Origin: Paenibacillus physcomitrellae
Lineage (GTDB): Bacteria; Bacillota; Bacilli; Paenibacillales; Paenibacillaceae
Length of the DNA: 64,000 nt
Reading direction: 5' to 3'
Assembly (NCBI RefSeq): GCF_002240225.1
Contig: NZ_CP022584.1
Location: 186,001-250,000, forward strand
How positions within the stretch are numbered: position 1 is the first letter of the stretch; every line of letters starts with the position of its first letter. A program made the translations under genes and the position numbers. This document shows positions 43,526 to 52,451 of this stretch, in pieces. Below the pieces are notes generated by a model. It was not told where the DNA came from, did not search any database, and worked only from the letters and a program-made list of their open reading frames with translations.

Positions 43526-46500
43526 ATGGGATTTATTTATCAAAGATCACCCCGCATCAGACCGGAAATCGAACAAATCCGTCGGCAATTGCCGGCTCCG
43601 TCCCAAGTAACGGTTAAACCAGCTGTAGGTCTTCCGGGGTTGGTTCTGCCGGCACTCGCGCTTTTAAGCGGATTCGGTATACTGGTCTACATATTGGTGT
43701 TCGGTGCTGCAGGAGGACACAGCAGCTTCTTGTTATGGTTGGCAAGCCTGGTGCTGCTGCTCGCAGGAGCCGTTCCAGCGGCTTATATGCTGAATGTCAG
43801 AAACAGATATACCCAAGCGCAGCGTCAAAAGGCAAAAGAATATTCGGAGCTTCTAAACCGGCTTGAATCGGAATGGAACACCAAAGCGGATGAGCAGCGG
43901 GAAGTGCTGGAACAAATCCACGGGGATTTTGTACGTTCTGAAAGCATCGTAAGAAGAAGATCGCCGTCACTTTGGGAAAGATCTGTATCAGAGCCTGACT
44001 TTCTCCATCTGCGGGTCGGTACGGGGGACGCCCCGGCTGCTTACACTTTCTCGCTGCCTGCTATCGGCGAACCCCAGGGAGAGTCGCAGCTGTGGTATGA
44101 ACAAGCCTGTCAATTGGCGGAGAGGACCCAGTTTGTTCCAAATAGTCCTGTGGCTATCCCGTTATCCGAATGCGGCGTGACTGGAATTGTGGGTGACTGG
44201 CAAGCCTGTCTCCAGGTGCTGCGAAATCTCCTGGTCCAGCTGGCCGTACGCCACTCACCGGATGAAGTAAGACTTTCGGCTTTCTTCAGGGAGGATCAGC
44301 TAAAGCAATGGGACTGGATGCGCTGGTTCCCACATTTGTGGGAGACGGACGGACATTTCCGGCGAATGGCTTGTACAGCTGCGGACAAGCAGAAATTGGC
44401 CGACTATCTGCAAAGAGAATTAAGAAACCGATTTGGGCGCTCTGCGGGTTCAGTAAGATTCACTGAGGTGAATGAACCTGCCAAGGATATTGTCATACTG
44501 TCCGACCCCGGGGTTATGGATCATGATCTGCTTTATGCGATGCTGACGGAGACTGGAAAGCTGGCCGGCGCGCATACCGTTATTTTGGCCCGTTCCGTGA
44601 ACCAGCTTCCGAGACAGTGCCGTCTGATCGTGGAATGTGAAGCCGAGCAGGGCAGTTATATATGGAAAAAAGAAGACGGACAAGTGGAGAACAAAACGTT
44701 TCAGCTTGACCGGATTTCCAAGGAGGAAAGCGAACATCTGGCACGGCTGATGGCCAGAATCACGCTGAAGAGCGCCAAGGCTGACGTTCTGCCTGAACGA
44801 GTACGGCTGCTGGAACTCCTTGACCGTGAAGATTTTTCTTCCGGCTTTTCTTCCGGCTCCGCCGCAGCAGCCTGGAATAACGGCAGATTACCGTTAGGCC
44901 TTCCTGTCCCGCTTGGCGTGAGAACAGGCGGCGAAACCTTTCTATTAAATCTTCATGATCGAATCGATCTGGGCGGACAAGGGCCGCACGGGCTGATCGC
45001 GGGCACAACAGGTTCGGGAAAAAGCGCGCTGCTGCAGTCCCTTGTCCTGTCAGCAGCCGTCAATTATCACCCGCATGATGCCGCCTTTCTGCTGATCGAC
45101 TATAAAGGCGGCGGGATGTCGGGCGCTCTGCAGGAGCTGCCGCATGTCGTCGGTTCTTTAACCAATCTCGACGGAAGGCTGGTCGAACGGGCCAAAACGG
45201 CTTTAAGGGCGGAGCTTGTGTCCAGACAGAAGAAGCTGAAGACAGCCGGAGGGCTGGAACATATCGATGAATACTACCGGTTGGGAGCGCCTAATGGGCC
45301 CCTGCCTCATTTATTTGTCATCGTCGATGAATTTGCAGAGCTTAAATTGGATTATCCGGATTTTATCGATGAATTGGTCAGCATAGCTTCCATCGGCCGG
45401 ACACTCGGACTCCACTTACTTCTGGCAACTCAGAAGCCTGCTGGAGTGGTCGATGATAAAATATGGAGCAACGCCCGATTCCGGATCTGTCTGCGGGTAG
45501 AATCCGAAAGCGACAGCCGGGAAATGCTCAAAATTCCGGATGCTGCAAGGCTGACCGTCTCCGGACGCGGATTTGTCCAGGTCGGCCCGGATTGGACCGA
45601 AGAGGTTCAGTTTGCCTGGCCTGGGGCGGCTTACGAAGGTAATGGCCAAGCTTTCTTTAACCCGGCTGAATCCCGGCTGCAAATGGTTCTGCTGAACGGT
45701 ACCCGTGAGCCGGTTGGACAGCAAGGTGGGCCAGACATAAACGGGGCTGCACAGACCGGGCCGCAGAAACGCGAGCTTGACGTTCTTGTTGAGACGCTCT
45801 CCCGGGCTGCGGCAGAGCAGGGAATCGAACGTCTGCAAGGTCCTTGGCTCCCGTCTTTGCCTGAAGAGCTTTATCTGGATGAGCTGGATTTGCAGGCTCA
45901 GGATAGAGGGGCGCTAACGGCGTTTGTTGGCCTTGCCGACGATGTGAACGGGCAGCGCCAGTTCGCGGCGGCTCTGCCGCTGAAGGCCGGTCACATAGCT
46001 ATTTACGGCATGCCGGGTTCAGGCAAGACGACACTGCTGCAAACGCTGCTGATGTCTTTGCTGCAAGAGCCGGATAACAGCTGGCACGGATATTTGATTG
46101 ATATGGGAAGGATGCTGGGGGACTTCGCAGTCCTGTCTCCTGTAGGAGCGGTTATCGCTCCGGATGAAAGCGACCGGCTGCCAAGGCTGTTCCGCTTTCT
46201 CAAACGAACGGCGGCTGAGCGCCGGGAGCTGCTGGCCGGTGCCGGCCTCAAGCAGGCGGATCAATACAGAGGCACATTTGGGAACAAGCTGGAGGATATC
46301 GTACTGATAGTCGACGATTACCGCCGGTTTCAAACCGCCTTTCCAATGGAGGCCGAGTGGCTGGATGAACTTCTGCGGGAAGGAGCCGCGGCTGGTATTT
46401 ATGTAGTAATGACGGCCAGCCGCTTCGGCGATATTCCGGAGAGGACACGCAGCCTGATTCCGCAGGCAGCTGCACTGGAGCTTGCCGATTCCGGTGATTA

Positions 46501-47527
46501 TTATTTGGCCGTTGGCAAACCCTCTGCCCCGATCCCTTCAAAACGCGGCAGAGGTTACTTGAAAGGCTATCCTCCGCTCGAATTCCAGACGGCGCTGCCC
46601 GTCTCCGGAGCCGATGAGTATGAACGGGCAGAGCATTTGAGAGAGAAGCTCAGCCGGATCGCGGAAGAGTGGAAAGGGATTAAGGCTCCTAGAATTCCTT
46701 CGACCCCGGCCAAGGTCAATTTAAGGGAACTGCTGCCGGTAGGCAGGCAGTTTGGCCTTGACCCGGCTGCTGTGGCCGTGCCTGTCGGTCTTGATACGGA
46801 GGATCTGACTCCCGTGACTGTTTCGCTCGGCAGCGGACCGCATTTTATCGTGGGCGCTCCGATAGGCGGCGGCAAAACGACTTTTCTGCAGAGCTGGATT
46901 CTTTCGTTAGCTTGGCATGCGGATCCTGAGAAGCTGGCTGTTTATATCCTGGAAGCCAGGTCTGTCCAGCCGGACAGCTCGCATTTATCCCTATTATCCA
47001 GGCTGCCGCATGTTCGGGGGACCGGCATCGGCGAAAACGGGGCCGCCGAAATGCTTAGCCGGATTCAGGAGGACATACGAACTGCAGCGGAAAGCGGAAA
47101 GCCGCGGCCGGTAACGCTGCTTGTTATTGACGATGCGGATCTGCTGGCCCGCAGACTTAACGATTTTACAGTAAAAGATGGCTTGACGGAGCTCGTTAGA
47201 GGAAGCCGGGATACCGGCGTGCACGTTGTGCTCTCCGGGGTGCCCGGGGATTTCCCAACCTTCGGGGCCGATTGGTTCTCGGAAGTAAAAGCGTGTCAAA
47301 CCGGCTTTATGCTCGGGACCAAAGACCCTTCGGATTTGGCATTCATGCGGATTCCGATCAAGGAATCGGCGGGAGGGCCGGGTGAACTGCCTGTGCTTCC
47401 GCAAGGAGAGGGTTTCTATGTTAACCGCAGATATATGAAGATAAAAGCTGCGGTGCCTTTCGATAAAGTATGGACGCCGGAGAAGTGGGTGGCCCGGGTT
47501 TGTGACCAATGGGAAGTGAGTGTATGA
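43526..47527 (+). CDS. EssC/EccC-type FtsK-SpoIIIE ATPase of a type VII secretion system
   Basis: 1333 residues; ATG after AGGAGGGG. Two membrane helices (about 37-58 and 64-86) are followed by a domain of about 370 residues and three ATPase domains with Walker A at GTTGSGKS (Lys499), GMPGSGKT (Lys834) and GAPIGGGKT (Lys1117). Walker B strands are all kept (FVIVDEF, LIVDDY, LLVIDD), so each domain may bind ATP; the DYKGGGM after the first is typical of FtsK-like motors. The N-terminal FHA domains of EssC/YukB are missing, which makes it closer in layout to actinobacterial EccC. It powers export of WXG100 proteins. Confidence 0.93.
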   Translation: MGFIYQRSPRIRPEIEQIRRQLPAPSQVTVKPAVGLPGLVLPALALLSGFGILVYILVFGAAGGHSSFLLWLASLVLLLAGAVPAAYMLNVRNRYTQAQRQKAKEYSELLNRLESEWNTKADEQREVLEQIHGDFVRSESIVRRRSPSLWERSVSEPDFLHLRVGTGDAPAAYTFSLPAIGEPQGESQLWYEQACQLAERTQFVPNSPVAIPLSECGVTGIVGDWQACLQVLRNLLVQLAVRHSPDEVRLSAFFREDQLKQWDWMRWFPHLWETDGHFRRMACTAADKQKLADYLQRELRNRFGRSAGSVRFTEVNEPAKDIVILSDPGVMDHDLLYAMLTETGKLAGAHTVILARSVNQLPRQCRLIVECEAEQGSYIWKKEDGQVENKTFQLDRISKEESEHLARLMARITLKSAKADVLPERVRLLELLDREDFSSGFSSGSAAAAWNNGRLPLGLPVPLGVRTGGETFLLNLHDRIDLGGQGPHGLIAGTTGSGKSALLQSLVLSAAVNYHPHDAAFLLIDYKGGGMSGALQELPHVVGSLTNLDGRLVERAKTALRAELVSRQKKLKTAGGLEHIDEYYRLGAPNGPLPHLFVIVDEFAELKLDYPDFIDELVSIASIGRTLGLHLLLATQKPAGVVDDKIWSNARFRICLRVESESDSREMLKIPDAARLTVSGRGFVQVGPDWTEEVQFAWPGAAYEGNGQAFFNPAESRLQMVLLNGTREPVGQQGGPDINGAAQTGPQKRELDVLVETLSRAAAEQGIERLQGPWLPSLPEELYLDELDLQAQDRGALTAFVGLADDVNGQRQFAAALPLKAGHIAIYGMPGSGKTTLLQTLLMSLLQEPDNSWHGYLIDMGRMLGDFAVLSPVGAVIAPDESDRLPRLFRFLKRTAAERRELLAGAGLKQADQYRGTFGNKLEDIVLIVDDYRRFQTAFPMEAEWLDELLREGAAAGIYVVMTASRFGDIPERTRSLIPQAAALELADSGDYYLAVGKPSAPIPSKRGRGYLKGYPPLEFQTALPVSGADEYERAEHLREKLSRIAEEWKGIKAPRIPSTPAKVNLRELLPVGRQFGLDPAAVAVPVGLDTEDLTPVTVSLGSGPHFIVGAPIGGGKTTFLQSWILSLAWHADPEKLAVYILEARSVQPDSSHLSLLSRLPHVRGTGIGENGAAEMLSRIQEDIRTAAESGKPRPVTLLVIDDADLLARRLNDFTVKDGLTELVRGSRDTGVHVVLSGVPGDFPTFGADWFSEVKACQTGFMLGTKDPSDLAFMRIPIKESAGGPGELPVLPQGEGFYVNRRYMKIKAAVPFDKVWTPEKWVARVCDQWEVSV

Positions 47528-47541
47528 AGGGAGGTGGCCTG

Positions 47542-48375
47542 ATGCTGGCAGCAAAGGATATACACAAAGCTGCGATCAGCCTTGAAACCAAGGAGTTGTT
47601 TTTTCTTGCCGGAATATTAGGTTCGGACCGTCTGCTTGGGGTGGAAGATCCCTTTCTGGGTTATTTGTCGGACGAGATTGCCGCTGAATGGGAGCAGGTT
47701 AAACAGGGCCTGCTGGATAAAGGGTATCTGACCCTTGGGGAGTCGGAACATGAACTCACGATGGTGCCTGAAGTGTTCGCCAGAGTGGCGATTACCGGTT
47801 TTGCTGAACGGGCCTGCTGGGTACGATACGAGGACGCCTCGGAGTCGTTTGAAGGATACCTGCATATCACGAATGAAAAGGTTGTCGAGGTGGCCCGGGA
47901 GGGGGAAGCCGATTCCCTCTACATTTTGAATGAACTGGGCAATGTGCAGCAGGCTTCGGCTTTGCTGGTGGAACGGATGAAATGGAGAGAGGAATCCTTA
48001 TCCGATCTGCCGGCGCTGCTGCTCTCACGCAGGAAGTTTAACGATCTTTATGAGAAAAGCGAAACGATGGATCTGGAAGAACTGAGCAATGAGTTGTCTC
48101 AGTCAACAGGGGACATTGAAGCCTCCTGGGCGCTTGCAAAATGTTTGAAAGACCGGGCGTGCGAAGGGGAGCTTCAGCTTTCCATCTGGAGTGAAGAGGG
48201 ATGGGATAGTCAAGGGGCAGCCTTTATCGTCGGACAGAAGATGAACTGGTTGATCCGGATGAGCTTAAGGGATGAAGAGGATTGGCTGGTGGCTACGCCG
48301 GCGACGAAGAAACAATTTCATGACATGCTGCTGCTGTGGTTGGAACAGCCGCCAGAAACAGATGAAAGGGGATAA
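47542..48375 (+). CDS. EspG-like protein of the type VII locus
   Basis: 277 residues from the ATG at 47542 behind GGGAGGTGG; earlier ATGs at 47509 and 47524 overlap the ATPase gene. Soluble, alpha/beta. The N-terminal helix and winged-like part (SLETKELFFLAGILG, WEQVKQGLLDKGYLT), a central sheet, and the end (FHDMLLLWLE after a strand DWLVATPA) follow the order and length of ESX EspG proteins, chaperones of PE-PPE substrates in mycobacteria. EspG is not normally part of Firmicute systems. The likeness is by pattern, length and neighbours, so it is tentative; otherwise it is an unknown accessory protein. It sits between the ATPase and two WXG100-type genes. Confidence 0.55.
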   Translation: MLAAKDIHKAAISLETKELFFLAGILGSDRLLGVEDPFLGYLSDEIAAEWEQVKQGLLDKGYLTLGESEHELTMVPEVFARVAITGFAERACWVRYEDASESFEGYLHITNEKVVEVAREGEADSLYILNELGNVQQASALLVERMKWREESLSDLPALLLSRRKFNDLYEKSETMDLEELSNELSQSTGDIEASWALAKCLKDRACEGELQLSIWSEEGWDSQGAAFIVGQKMNWLIRMSLRDEEDWLVATPATKKQFHDMLLLWLEQPPETDERG

Positions 48376-48377
48376 TC

Positions 48378-49013
48378 ATGCGTATTAGTATAGAACCCGA
48401 ACAGCTCCGTTCTGCGGGCAGCGGCCTGCAGCGCTCTGCGGAGCAGCTTCATACGATTGCTGAGCATTTGAACCGGCTGCTGTATTCGTTCAGCCAGGAC
48501 AACGAATCTGCATGGGCAGCCGTCCAGGCCAAATGGGAGCAGGCCCGCTTTTTATCGGAGCAGTTTGGACAAGAGCTGTTTCGTTTAGGGCAAGGGCTGC
48601 AGGTCCGCTCCGCCTCCTTCGACGAAGCAGACCGTCATTTCGGCAGCACTTTCCCAAGAGGTGCCGGTCAGGCAGCCAGCCTGTACCGCACGCTTCGGCT
48701 GGGAACGGACTCGCTTATCCTGCCTTCGGCTAAATTTTCGCCCGGGGTTATCTCCAATCCACGATCGGCTGTTGAAGCCGTGCGCCGTGAATGGCATGAA
48801 ACGAAATACAGCCAACAGGAGCTTCGCGGCACTTGGGATAGCAGCGGCCCGTCGGATTCAGGACCATCGGATTCCAGCTCACTGTCTTCAGAGAACAATA
48901 CCGCTTTATTCACCGGATTATCCCGCAGAAGATCGGCAGGCAAAATGATTCTGAAGGAAGCTGCCTTAAATCCGCAGCCCTGGGTGTTTACAAATCCGGC
49001 CTCCGGATTGTAA
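48378..49013 (+). CDS. Long WXG100-like protein with Ser-rich tail
   Basis: 211 residues; ATG after AAAGGGG, only 2 bases after the previous stop. The first ~90 residues form a helical hairpin like WXG100 proteins (PEQLRSAGSGLQRSAEQLHTI, then NESAWAAVQAKWEQA), with a Trp pair but not a strict WxG. Then follows a stretch of about 120 residues, including a Ser/Asp/Pro-rich linker (about 150-170) and basic SRRRSAGK. It could be a secreted substrate with a WXG100-like targeting domain, or the dimer partner of the next gene product. Its family is not assigned. Confidence 0.65.
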   Translation: MRISIEPEQLRSAGSGLQRSAEQLHTIAEHLNRLLYSFSQDNESAWAAVQAKWEQARFLSEQFGQELFRLGQGLQVRSASFDEADRHFGSTFPRGAGQAASLYRTLRLGTDSLILPSAKFSPGVISNPRSAVEAVRREWHETKYSQQELRGTWDSSGPSDSGPSDSSSLSSENNTALFTGLSRRRSAGKMILKEAALNPQPWVFTNPASGL

Positions 49014-49134
49014 ACGGCAGATGACTTTAAATCTGGGCGGATTGCGGCTGATTCAAGGAGAATGAAGATGGGTAAAAAGCTATAAAAAATGCTTTGTTTC
49101 TTGCCCAAGGGATTTCAATGAAGGGAGAAAGGCT

Positions 49135-49413
49135 ATGGGAGGCAGAATTACGGTTAATCCGGAACAAATTGAAGAGATGGCACGTCAGTTTCTTCAGGGT
49201 GGCGAACAAAGCCGCCAGATTATAGCCGGTTTGACCCAAATGGTGAACAGTTTGGAACAGGAATGGGAGGGGCTGTCCAAGCAGCGTTTCTTCCATGAAT
49301 TCCAGGAAGCGGATAAACAAATGAAAGCTTTTGTGTATATGCTGGAATCCATAGGCGAAGAACTGGCCGTGATGTCCAACAAGTTCAGAAGTCTGGATCA
49401 GACCCGTTTCTAA
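49135..49413 (+). CDS. WXG100 protein (EsxA-like)
   Basis: 92 residues; ATG after GGGAGAAAGG. The canonical helix-turn-helix is clear: TVNPEQIEEMARQFLQGG in helix one, the turn EWEGLSKQRFF with the W-x-G motif, and a second helix to FRSLDQTRF. WXG100 proteins are small dimeric substrates and components of type VII secretion. The length is slightly under 100, as expected. It is the hallmark that, with the ATPase, identifies the locus. Confidence 0.92.
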   Translation: MGGRITVNPEQIEEMARQFLQGGEQSRQIIAGLTQMVNSLEQEWEGLSKQRFFHEFQEADKQMKAFVYMLESIGEELAVMSNKFRSLDQTRF

Positions 49414-49522
49414 AGAAAATGGCAGCAAGCGGGCGTACAGCCCGGTACATATACATCAAGGAATAACGCCGGTCAGGTAATTTAATCTGATTAGGCAGAT
49501 GGGAAGAAAGAGGGAAACAGGA

Positions 49523-51643
49523 ATGGCTTTTAATCCGAATCCGGGAGATCAAATTCAAATCGGCGGTACGAATTACATAATCGGCACGCATCCGGCTGCG
49601 CCCGGGATGGCGTATGCCCAGGCCGGCCGTCAGGGTGTCGTCTACCAGCTGATTCCGGAGAACGGTGAAGCCAGTCTGACCATGGCTTTGAAGATCTTTT
49701 TACCGAAATTTCGTATACCTTCCCGGGTCCATTTATCGCAAACGATGGAGGAATTCAGCCGGCTTCAGGGTTTGAAGGTTTGCCAGAGAGAAGTGCTCAC
49801 CCCGGAGATAAACGGGAAACTGATTGCAGAATATCCGGATCTGCTCTATGCCGTCCTTATGCCGTGGGTTCATGGCTGGACATGGATGGATGTGCTTGGA
49901 GGCGGAGACGCGATGTCACCGGCTGAAAGCCTGGAAGCGGCGCGCCTGCTGTCGTCGGTTGGATCTGCTATGGAACAAAGAGGCATTGCACATTGCGATT
50001 TGTCCGCTCCGAATGTGATGTTTACCGAAGACTCAAGCAGCCGGCTTGGCATAGAACTGGTTGACGTAGAGCAGATGTTCAGTCCGCGTCTCGACCCTCC
50101 GGATCTGCTGCTTGGCGGGTCACCGGGATACGCTTCTTCCCGTACGTCTGCTGGCCATCCGTCTGCAGTATGGAACGCTTATGCCGACAGGTTTTCCGGA
50201 GCGGTCTTGATTGCCGAGATGCTGGGCTGGTGCGAGCCGGAGGTTCGGGAGCTGGCCTGGGGCGAAAGCTATTTTGACCCGGAAGAGATGCAGCGTCCAT
50301 GCGAAAGGTATTACTTGCTGAATCGGACTCTGGAACAAAGATGGGGAAAGGAAACGGCCGAGCTGTTCGCCAGAGCTTGGGGCAGTGGGGATTCCAGGTT
50401 CTGTCCGACCTTTGGCGAATGGGTTATCGCCTTGACCAAAGCTTCCGGCCGTTTAAATGTTGCCGATCCAGGGAAAGCGGATATTCCGCACGATCAGGCT
50501 GGTGGTCTGGCCGCTGGTGACCTGTCCATACCGGAGAAGAGGCTGCCGGTTATACTGGGAACGGATGAAGCCGATCACCCGGATGAGGACCTGAAGATAA
50601 TTCCGGCTTCCCGATTTGGATCAGAGCGGGAGGCTGCTGTTCTAGTGGGACAGGCCAGAAAGCTGGAACGGGATGGACAGCTGTCTGAAGCGCAGACTCT
50701 GTATCTGCAGGCACAACGGGCTGCGTCTGAAGGCAGCCCTCTTTACGTCGAAATTACCTCTGTGATCCAGGAACTGAAGCAAGGTATGGAGCAGGACCAA
50801 GACCCCGCACCACGAAAGATTGCTCTTGCTGGAACTGAAGCAGCTTTAAACCCGGCCGTCGGAGCTGCGAATATCGGCGGCGATCGTATGAAGATTGCAG
50901 GCGCACCCCAGACAGCGGGGAGAAGCAAACCCGTTGTCCGTACCAGCCGGCGGCTTTGGTGGGGAAGCGGAATAACGGGGGCCCTATTGCTCCTATTAGT
51001 TGGTGTGCTGCTGATAGATCGGGCATCGTCTGATCACAAACAATCGCTGACTCATTCGTCGGCTTCATCGTCCTTGCCGGCCGATTATACTTTCAATCCT
51101 GTAGGGGGAGGAAAGGTTCCGTCAGCGTCTAATGCTCCAGCTAAAGGTGATTCAGGGCAGGCTGTCCGGGAAGAAGAGGCCGCCAAAGCCGAACAGGAGA
51201 AGCAGGCAGCGGTGAAAGCGGCTCTTCAGAAGAAATATGCCCAGCAGGTGTCTTATAACAAATACTTAGAATGGAAGAAAAACAAAGAGCTGCTGCAGGC
51301 CCGAGCGAAAGCCGAGGCTGAAGAGGAGGCCCGTAAGGCTGCCGAGAAACGGGCGGCGGAAGAAGCAGAGCTTAGGGCACAGAAGGCCGAACAGGCCAAA
51401 CAGGCCGCCCGGCTCAAAGCGGTTCGGGATCAGAAAACGGTTAAAATGATCGCTTATTACAATTCGGCGTACAACGCCCAGACGGGCGGACACCGGGATA
51501 TGGCCGAGCGATACTGCCGTGACTTTCTTGAGATTTATAACACGGATGCCCAGTATTTTGTCAAAACCGGAGCGATCGGCAAACGTGTCGGGCACATTTA
51601 TAAATACCTGCAAAGCTCCGCTTACGTTCTGCCGGATGTGTAG
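49523..51643 (+). CDS. Membrane-anchored protein kinase of the type VII locus
   Basis: 706 residues from the ATG at 49523, after AGAGGG. Residues about 10-310 are a protein kinase domain: Lys57 (ALKIF), the catalytic loop HCDLSAPN with Asp159 and Asn164, and Asp181 (LVDVEQMF) where DFG is expected. So the residues needed for activity are present. One membrane helix (about 479-499) leads to an outside part with a Glu/Ala/Lys-rich coiled coil (about 558-635). The order kinase fold, membrane helix, outer helical part is that of EssB/YukC, whose kinase fold is inactive. It may replace EssB here and add signalling. Confidence 0.8.
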   Translation: MAFNPNPGDQIQIGGTNYIIGTHPAAPGMAYAQAGRQGVVYQLIPENGEASLTMALKIFLPKFRIPSRVHLSQTMEEFSRLQGLKVCQREVLTPEINGKLIAEYPDLLYAVLMPWVHGWTWMDVLGGGDAMSPAESLEAARLLSSVGSAMEQRGIAHCDLSAPNVMFTEDSSSRLGIELVDVEQMFSPRLDPPDLLLGGSPGYASSRTSAGHPSAVWNAYADRFSGAVLIAEMLGWCEPEVRELAWGESYFDPEEMQRPCERYYLLNRTLEQRWGKETAELFARAWGSGDSRFCPTFGEWVIALTKASGRLNVADPGKADIPHDQAGGLAAGDLSIPEKRLPVILGTDEADHPDEDLKIIPASRFGSEREAAVLVGQARKLERDGQLSEAQTLYLQAQRAASEGSPLYVEITSVIQELKQGMEQDQDPAPRKIALAGTEAALNPAVGAANIGGDRMKIAGAPQTAGRSKPVVRTSRRLWWGSGITGALLLLLVGVLLIDRASSDHKQSLTHSSASSSLPADYTFNPVGGGKVPSASNAPAKGDSGQAVREEEAAKAEQEKQAAVKAALQKKYAQQVSYNKYLEWKKNKELLQARAKAEAEEEARKAAEKRAAEEAELRAQKAEQAKQAARLKAVRDQKTVKMIAYYNSAYNAQTGGHRDMAERYCRDFLEIYNTDAQYFVKTGAIGKRVGHIYKYLQSSAYVLPDV

Positions 51644-51687
51644 GGAGCTGTGTACGGTGAAAGAGTACGAAGAAGAAGGGGACAAGC

Positions 51688-52440
51688 ATGACATATACGG
51701 TACAAGCTTCACAGCGTACGCCTGCACTGATCATTTATTTGATTGATATCAGCGCTTCCATGAATATGATGATGGAGGGCAGAAGAAGAATGGATATCGT
51801 CTACGAGGCGCTTTCGCTTGCTGTCCGCCAAATGGTGTTCCGGTCCACGAAAGGCAACCGGCTGACGCCCAGATACCGGGTTGCGATGCTTGCTTACAGT
51901 GATGAGGTCTATGATCTGCTTGGTGGAGTAAAAGGCATCGATGAAATTGCCGCGCTCGGCACACTTCCCTGGATGTCGCCAAAACGTTTTTCAGACAGTG
52001 CGAAAGCATTTCAGCAAGCCGAAAAAATTCTGCGGGACGAACTTCCCTTCATGCAGGACTGTCCGGCGCCCTTGATCTGCCATATGACAGATGGCGTCCA
52101 TACTGGAGCGGACCCGCTGCCGGTTGCCCGGCGGATTATGGAGATGGGCGTCCCTGACGGAAAGGTGCTGATCGAAAATATTTTCATTACCGATTATCTT
52201 CTTTCGGAACCTGTTGCGGAGCCGAGAAGATGGGGCGGGATCACTGTGCAGACGAAGCTGAAAGATGATCACGCGGAGCTGCTGCGGGAGATGTCCTCCC
52301 CGCTTCCGCCAAGCTACCGGGAAATGCTGCAGGAAGCGGACTATCAGCTGTCGGAAGAAGCGCTTATGCTCCTGCCCGGAACTTGTGCCGAGCTGGTGTC
52401 CGTCGGATTTCAAATGTCTGCGGCAACACCGGTCAGATAA
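51688..52440 (+). CDS. von Willebrand factor A domain protein, TerY-like
   Basis: 250 residues; ATG behind GAAGGGGACAAG. A VWA domain with the metal site (MIDAS) D-x-S-x-S at residues 20-24 (IDISASM), and the third-loop Thr-Asp in HMTDGVHTG. The size and stand-alone VWA resemble TerY. In TerY-P systems such a protein is encoded beside a PP2C phosphatase and a protein kinase, as here. It probably binds a partner in a metal-dependent way. No membrane segment. Confidence 0.87.
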   Translation: MTYTVQASQRTPALIIYLIDISASMNMMMEGRRRMDIVYEALSLAVRQMVFRSTKGNRLTPRYRVAMLAYSDEVYDLLGGVKGIDEIAALGTLPWMSPKRFSDSAKAFQQAEKILRDELPFMQDCPAPLICHMTDGVHTGADPLPVARRIMEMGVPDGKVLIENIFITDYLLSEPVAEPRRWGGITVQTKLKDDHAELLREMSSPLPPSYREMLQEADYQLSEEALMLLPGTCAELVSVGFQMSAATPVR

Positions 52441-52451
52441 GGAGGGGGCGC

